Positions 55,036-64,000 of a DNA stretch of 64,000 bases are shown piece by piece. The DNA lies in NCBI GenBank assembly GCA_028023455.1, contig JAQFVV010012506.1:2970714-3034713 (forward strand). Direction: 5' to 3'. The notes under the pieces were generated by a model. That model was not told where the DNA came from. It saw only the letters and a program-made list of their open reading frames with translations, and did no database searches. Positions within the stretch are counted from its first letter, which is position 1; each line of letters starts with the position of its first letter. A program made the translations under genes and the position numbers. The DNA comes from Epiperipatus broadwayi (Eukaryota; Onychophora; Udeonychophora; Euonychophora; Peripatidae).

Positions 55036-57255
55036 TGTGTAATTATAAAATAAAAATAAACAATACAACAATTATCTGCATTCAAATATAAATGTTAAAT
55101 ATTTTTATTTTTTAATAAAACATTTTAGTATTTTTGATTGAACATAATCCAAGATACAGCATTAAAATCATATATTTAAATCTAAAATTGTTGAGTTTAA
55201 ATAAAATATTTATATTACACATTGTTTTAAAAATGTAGTAAGTAGATTACTAATATTATTTAATCCTACAATTGAATTATATGAGACTCAATAATTGATT
55301 AAATTGATTTTGAAATTAAGGTTCTCTTTTGGTTAATTTTAATATGATTATTGTGGTATTTATTTTTTATCAGATGTTTATTCTTTACCTACCAATAACT
55401 CTAATTATAAAAGTTCAAATCTGTTTATTTTCTGAGCATCTTTGGAACAGCCAAATATGGCATGTAAAACCTACCCAAAGATTACAATTCGTTTAGTTTA
55501 TTTATCCGGGGCTGACTTTCTTTATAAAAGGACTTGAATGCAAATATTTTTCAGAGAGGAATGAAGATCCAATAAAATTTTAAATAAAAAAAATTCAAAT
55601 GTCAGTACAAATTCCAATATCAGATAAACAATTTGTGATTTTTAGACATAAAATTACACAAATGTTTCATAAATAGTTTTTATTATATGCATTATTAAAT
55701 ATAACAGATTATAATTACTTTTATAAATAATTGTCATTTTAGTTATAAAAAATATTTTAATAAAGAAATTGTATTTAGAAAATGTGACTTTTTAATTGCT
55801 AAAGCTTTGATAACGTTAGAAATATGACAATTTTCCACAGGTCTCTGCATTTAATAGAATTTAACCAATCTTCTTTTATTGAAGAGCAAAAATAAATTTT
55901 AATAAACTGTAATTTAAAAAAGAACGTTCAACATTTAAAATTATCACAAGGAAGGTGAAAAAAATCCTATTACAATTAATGTATTCCAAAAAAGTTCATT
56001 CAATTGCTTTCTAAAATGTATCATAATATATCAAAGATACAATTTACATCTTCTTTCTACAAAATTATTCATTTTTATTGCAAACCATTAACAGATGGAA
56101 CTATTAGGAAGGTATCATGGAAATCCTTAGATAATGTATAGTAGTATGTATCTATAATATTGTATGTCTCATTTATGTTAAACTTGTTTTTTATTTTTAT
56201 TTGGTAGATTCAACACCATCTCAAATTTTAAAATTTCTCATTATCCAAATTTATTAATAAATTTTCATTGACTGTCTATAGTTTCATAAATAGATAAATT
56301 ACTGCAGTATTCTATTTTTTTCTCATTGCATCAATTCTATATTCCACAATTAAATTTAGACTCACTTATATCAATTAGTAGCATCACCATTGTTTTTGCT
56401 TTTTAACAAAAAAAGTTTTTAGTATTCAATGAAATATCTTCTTTATCCTTTCAGATTCTTCTCTAATGTTTCCATCATTTTTAAGATATTTTACAATTCA
56501 ACAGCTTTTTATAGAATCTTTTTCTTCTGTTTTTTTTTACTATTGCTGGTTTAAAATTTTTTTAAATTATTATTTTATAATATGTTGTAAGACTTTGAAC
56601 ATCAGCTCTCATGAATTTTTTTAAATGCTATTTAAGGCTTCTTTTATTTTGTATAACCTTTTTGTTTGTGAATTTAATTAGTTTTTAAGACTGTCATTTT
56701 CTTGATAATATTTTTGGTGTATGATTATATTCATTACCATTGTTCTTCAGATACATTTTGTGCGATCCACATTTCCAGAGGTGTGAAGTTTTTATAAATC
56801 ATTTTGAGTTCTGGATATATAAAGTTACTATTCTTTCTAATCATATGAAATTATCAATATATCTTGATTTCAGAGCATACAGTTGTATACAATCCCATTG
56901 TTTAAGTCTACAAAACATAATGGATGGGATGTTGTCAGGCATAAAGGCAAAAGATATATCATTTATTTTATATGTCACGAAATATTAGTTGTTGATAAAA
57001 GAATAATGATATCCATCTAAATTGCAAATATCAAAAATACTAACAAAAACAATGAATCTAATAATTAGAATGGTATTAAGGGTAAAAATGATTTAGCTAT
57101 CTAGTTATTAAATAAAAAATACTGCATAGTTTCTGGAGAAGATTAGTCTATTCTAGAGCTCAAGATCTATGGATTTCAGATCAGTCAATTACTTACCATC
57201 TCTAACTTCTTATGAACTATCAAGCAATAATTACTTCATTATTTTTATTGGCAAA
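55036..57255. other. AT-rich DNA upstream of the channel gene, nothing recognised
   Basis: No gene, RNA or repeat boundary recognised. Regulatory sequence of the channel gene could lie here, but none can be pointed to. Confidence 0.5.
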
Positions 57256-57259
57256 TACT

Positions 57260-57303
<44 letters not shown>
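57256..57303. repeat. (TA)n(TG)n dinucleotide tract
   Basis: A TA run passing into a TG run. Confidence 0.95.
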
Positions 57304-57304
<1 letters not shown>

Positions 57305-58029
57305 TACATGTTACAGTCATGCAATATTATAACCATGGATTAAATAAGAAATATAAAATAACGTATGTTGTTCTTTGATTAAACTAAGAAAGATATCACC
57401 ATAAGTTGAGAGATAGATTTTGATAATGTTTTTTTTTATACATTTTTTTTGTAATGACTTAAATAATTTTAATTTTTTCTGTTTATCTTTTTAACTTTAA
57501 TATGATATTTTGCTTGACTGTAATCGTGTATTTATACTTTCTTGACCATCGATAACATTCCTGTTTATATGCCAATTTTATATTTATGTAATTTTATCAA
57601 AGTACATCAAATGATATATTGTTTTAAAAATATTTCTAAAATATAATAAAAATTAAAATATTAAATTATTGTATAGTTAATAAAGGAATTCAATTCAAGA
57701 TATATATTATTTTATAACTGCCATCAGATTTATTTTTTTGTACACTGTATTCATATTTATTTATCTTAGAATGTATTTTAAAAGTAACATCAATCCATGA
57801 CAACCATAGCATCCGAAAAATAAATTAAATTTTCTTTAAATTAAGCAATGGAAAGATATAGTTATCATTTGTATTGTTCAACTAGACTGTTGTCATACAT
57901 CCTGCAACTATCATATTATTATTTGTTCTACTAACATTTTATCATTACTATTAAACTTTCTTTTTAGATAATATTGTTATGTCACTTGACTTTTTTGTTT
58001 TCCATGACATTTTGTTTTTGACAAACATT
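57304..58029. other. AT-rich DNA, nothing recognised
   Basis: No supported feature. Confidence 0.5.
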
Positions 58030-58876
<847 letters not shown>

Positions 58877-58879
58877 GAC

Positions 58880-60010
58880 AGAGGTAAAAGCATTGATGTG
58901 TTTCTCACTGTTTTAAAAAAAATTGAACATTTTTCTGCAGATAGGATTAAGGTTATTTATGATTTACTATTGTTATTAGAGGATTCTATGTATTTTGTGT
59001 GTAATTATGTGTTTTATAAAAGTAGAGAGGAATGGGTTATTGGTTATGTTATATCTCATTTAATATGCTCTACCTATATTGATTTTTTAGAGAGTAGTGG
59101 TATTAATAATAAATTTTCTGTTTATTTAAAATTATTTGTTATGGATATTGATGACTATTTGCTTGTTATAGAGGAAAATAAATTGAAAGTTTTTCTGATG
59201 TATTGGATACTTTTGAATTTAATATTAAATTTACTATTGAGAGGGGGGCATTTGGATTTGATAAGTTAAAATTTTTAGATTTAAGTGTTGATAAATTTGA
59301 TAATGTTTTATTTTGTAGTCATTTTATTAAAGCAAAAAATTTAAGAAATATGATAAAGCCATATAGTTATGAACCCTTTACTCACAAAAAATTTTCTTTA
59401 TTGAATTTATTTTATATGAACAGAAGACTTAATAATTTGAAAATAATAGTTATATTCAGAGGAATCAATTTGCTTCTAACTATATAGAGTTAGGATATAA
59501 TCACGAATTTATTAAGAATATTATATTTAATAAAATATCTATAAATCAATTAATATTAAGGATTTAATAAAGAGTTTATTTCTATGCCCTATAAGGCATC
59601 AATTAGTAAATTAATTTATAAGAATAGTTTTTTTATTGGTGGTATGAAAATGGCCTGGAATAAAGACTTAAATTTAAATTCATTACTAAATAATTTAAAA
59701 CAATCTATTGATTGCAAATCTATTTCTGGGATAGATTAAAAGATACCTTGCAGTTGTAATAAAGCATAAGAGTAGAATTAAAAATAGATATTAAAACTCA
59801 GCTTTCTATGTTCATGAACTTAATACAAGTCTTAAAATATTATTTGATAATGCAGAAGTTACCTTTTATGGAAAAAATGAATTGAAAAAAGTAAAAGAAA
59901 CTTTGATGATAAATGTTTTTGAATCTGAGACTATCAATCTCATAAAGACATCCTCTAATATTAAAGGAAGTTGATTGTTGAAGTGAATGATGGGAAGATT
60001 ATTTTACTTT
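58880..60010 (+). pseudogene. Decayed Penelope-like element (RT and GIY-YIG remnants)
   Basis: Two overlapping frames (58898-59269 and 59203-59487) together give the second half of a PLE reverse transcriptase. [20 protein letters not shown] matches the block that precedes the active site. [16 protein letters not shown] carries the catalytic x[14 protein letters not shown] and LKFLDLSV are the blocks that follow, and SYEPFTHKKFSLLNLFYMNR is a PLE-type C-terminal RT motif. Downstream, past stops, ASISKLIYKNSFFIGGMKMA and a GI.KIPCSCNKA remnant (59725-59760) mark the linker and start of GIY-YIG. Many stops show it is dead. It begins at the microsatellite and ends near (TA)n at 60012. It differs from the family at 46981-48413. 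Confidence 0.8.
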
Positions 60011-60028
60011 GTATATATATATATATAT

Positions 60029-60126
60029 CTACCTACTTTATAAATTTTCCAGGTTCAAATGCCTGGTGGCGCCCTGTAGTGGCAGATATGGTAAGTCTCA
60101 TTTGATCTTGTACACCCAGACCATTA
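60029..60126. repeat. 98-bp element between two (TA)n tracts
   Basis: A GC-richer block flanked by (TA)n on both sides. It contains the hairpin CCAGG/CCTGG around TTCAAATG (60049-60066), like a tRNA T arm or B box (GGTTCAAATGCC). No A box was seen. It could be a truncated SINE or a PLE end. Confidence 0.4.
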
Positions 60127-60144
60127 TAATATATATATATATAT

Positions 60145-61730
60145 TGTATGTTTAGTTGAATTTTACTTGCATAGGTCTATTTGTTAGTAGATGAAACCAT
60201 GGTTGTGTGGGAAAATTTTAATAAAATTTTGTTGTTTTGGATAGTATTAGTGTTATATGAATTTTTATTTTATGTATGTTAGTGTATTTGTACATTAGCA
60301 AACATCTGGTGTTAACTTGTGGAATTAAGCAATTAAACTTGTCTACATATTTTTCATTGCATAAATCTAAGTCAGAGTTGACAAAATTATTATGTGCCAT
60401 ATATTACCACATTGAACATTTAATATCACACCACAAAGAATATGAATAATAAGTGATGATTATATTATAAAAATATTATGTCATTAAGCATATTTTAAGC
60501 ATTTCCTTTATTTAAAAATCAATTATATAACAGCTATGTACAATTTAAAAGTAGTATAACAGTTTATGTCTCATTATAAAAATTTTCTTGAAGCGAAATT
60601 TATTCATAAAGCACGCTAGAGACTTAAAAGATCTCAATGTTTACATCCATGTCAATAGTTCAATATTTAGATATAGCATAGATATTCTCATTTAATTTTA
60701 AAGTTTGAACTTATTTACAATCAAACGCTAATCTCATATTCTTTAGAGCAATATTTACGTGTGTGCTCTAATAATAGTCACCCCCATCTTATGTATAAGC
60801 GCCACGATAAAGATGTGCAAACAAATTTGGACGCCAGTTTGATTATCTTTTTCTATACTCGCAACAGTTGCCTATTACATTTATATCTTTTGATATTAAT
60901 TATTACGCATGTAAATATATAAATGTTTTAATTAAAGAAAATACGCGCAGCCAATCACTTATAAATTATTGATTATAATAGAATAAAGCAATAAATTACC
61001 TAATCGTTATGTATAATGTAAAATATAAAAAAAACATTAGCATTAAATAATTTTGCTGCAATTATAAAGCAATATATTTCTATGAAGTAGTAACATTATT
61101 TTAAAAAACTAACACATTTTAAAAAATTACATTCAATCATGCATAAAATAAATAACTTATTTAAATGTTTTTAATAAAATTTATATTACATTCATATTTA
61201 AATAAATGTATTCAGTAAAGGTGAATAAAATTGTCTCACACTTTAATTAGAATGACTTATTTTTATCAGCAAACAAGAAATTATAAAATTTTAAAGGGTG
61301 TTAAACGAGATATAAGCATGTTATATTCTCTATCCAAAAGGCAACTTAGTGCAACTAGACAATGTAGATCCATCAAAATATTCAACGCTTGCCATTTGAC
61401 AAAATATAGCTTATTCAGCATAATATGTTAAGAGATTCATGCTACTTTTTGATAAATTTCTAGATTCCAATAATACAAGTTAAAACAAAAATTTAAGATG
61501 CATTAACAATATGGCAACAGATATAACTTTTAAATAAAAAAATAATATAGGCACCTCTCAAAAATAAACTAATTAATCTACAAAAGTAGATATTACTTGT
61601 CTTTGCCACAACTGAGGTATTATTTTTATTATTAGATTCTATAAATTGGATTTTAACACCTGAATATTACATAAATTGTCTTCTCCAGAGTGATTTATAA
61701 TTTGCTTGCTTTTTAGGCCATGCTATGACA
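60145..61730. other. AT-rich DNA, nothing recognised
   Basis: No supported gene or repeat. Confidence 0.5.

Positions 61731-63140
<1,410 letters not shown>

Positions 63141-63172
<32 letters not shown>
63141..63172. repeat. (CA)n(TA)n tract
   Basis: A short CA run passing into TA. A small hairpin GGTCTGC/GCAGATC follows at 63185-63203. Confidence 0.9.
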
Positions 63173-63173
<1 letters not shown>

Positions 63174-64000
63174 TGAAACAGTAAGGTCTGCTTTGCAGAT
63201 CTTCGTTTCACCTTTTCTCTCCTATTTCCTACTCTCATACCTTAGTTTAAACCCCAATCTATCGTAGTGTGTCTGCAATGCGCTTATATACTGAAAATCC
63301 CACCCAATTTTAAATCACGAGTACAACGCTCATATTATATATAAGTATAACTCATTCCCAAAGAAATAAAATATTATGGATTAGGTATATGTTCTCATAA
63401 TTTAGATTTATTTAAAAAGTAGGTTATATAAGTTGTAATTGCGCACACACTATGATATGCATTTTAAAACTCATATCAAAATTATAAATTGTTAATTAAA
63501 GTTTTTTTTTTTTGTTGTTGTTATTTTTTTTTTTTTGATTTAAAATAAAGTTCATATTCATTTAGTAGATAGATTCAAATATTGCATTTTAAAAAGTAAA
63601 ATCATTTTCTTTTAATTTAATAAAAGTCATTCCAAATATTTCTGTTAAAATAAATGAGGGACAATAGTTTAATTATTTCATGTTGTAGAAGTTTATCTAA
63701 AAATACAGCAGATGTCCACTTAAGGTTTTCTTTAATTAGTAAAAGTAATATTTAATGAAATCTAGTTTGTAATTCGAATGTTGACAAGGAAATTAACAAT
63801 AGAAATTAATTAAAATTTTGTTAAATTCCTTTAGACATTCGGATAGGTTTAATTACAGCTGATAAGTCTGATATATTTTTGTAATGCTCCAGGGCAGTTC
63901 TATTTTTCAATTCCACTATAAAAAGGAGGGTTTCTTTTGTTCTCCATTCTGGTCATTTGCTGATGAAATGTTCTAGTAAAATATTCTTCAAAAATATTTT
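63173..64000. other. AT-rich DNA, nothing recognised
   Basis: Apart from the small hairpin at its left end, no supported feature. Confidence 0.5.

Overview
The window is strongly AT-rich animal nuclear DNA. It holds long microsatellites, many decayed retroelements, and one recognisable host gene, split by a large intron. The animal call rests on a degenerin/ENaC-type sodium channel on the minus strand (exon 1 at 54803-54921, exon 2 at 44542-45115). The FPAITICN motif, abundant microsatellites and Penelope-like elements would suit a lophotrochozoan invertebrate, but the sequence does not fix the species.

Layout. 1-13.7 kb: non-LTR retrotransposons (APE endonuclease, reverse transcriptase, C-terminal CCHC) arranged around (ACT)n and (AAT)n arrays. 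One copy (7793-13604) is nearly full length with an intact ORF1 and an ORF2 broken by a frameshift and a stop. Another copy (4555-7590) carries a piggyBac-like MITE in a TTAA site. 14-21 kb: an old duplicated segment containing a head-to-head pair of Penelope-like (PLE) ends, a second MITE, and two hammerhead-ribozyme loci, one of which (20034-20076, minus) has every core position and all three stems. 21.2-41.9 kb: a block of about 20.7 kb that is absent from the paralogous segment at 14.3-16.8 kb. It is bounded by (AT)n tracts and by two closely similar direct repeats of about 3.2 kb (B-I, B-II). Between the repeats lies a decayed Lys/Glu-rich reading frame. Inside B-II are a third MITE, a tRNA-derived SINE and a 4.45-kb insertion of unknown nature.

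44.5-54.9 kb: the channel gene. Its 9.7-kb first intron is packed with a large foldback carrying two differently decayed hammerheads, a head-to-head PLE pair with GIY-YIG coding sequence, a decayed LINE, a 212-bp foldback with a 12-bp target duplication, and a Tigger/pogo-like TA-flanked element. 55-64 kb: mostly featureless AT-rich DNA, a very long (CTAT)n array, and a decayed PLE with reverse-transcriptase and GIY-YIG remnants.

Main theme. At least eight hammerhead or hammerhead-like sequences are scattered in foldback repeats, several beside (TA)n tracts and PLE coding remnants. They look like the terminal ribozyme units of Penelope-like elements. Paralogous empty sites inside the window show directly that (AT)n runs and TTAA were the insertion points for several of these elements. 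All pairings and similarities here were worked out by eye; no alignment, folding or database search was run.
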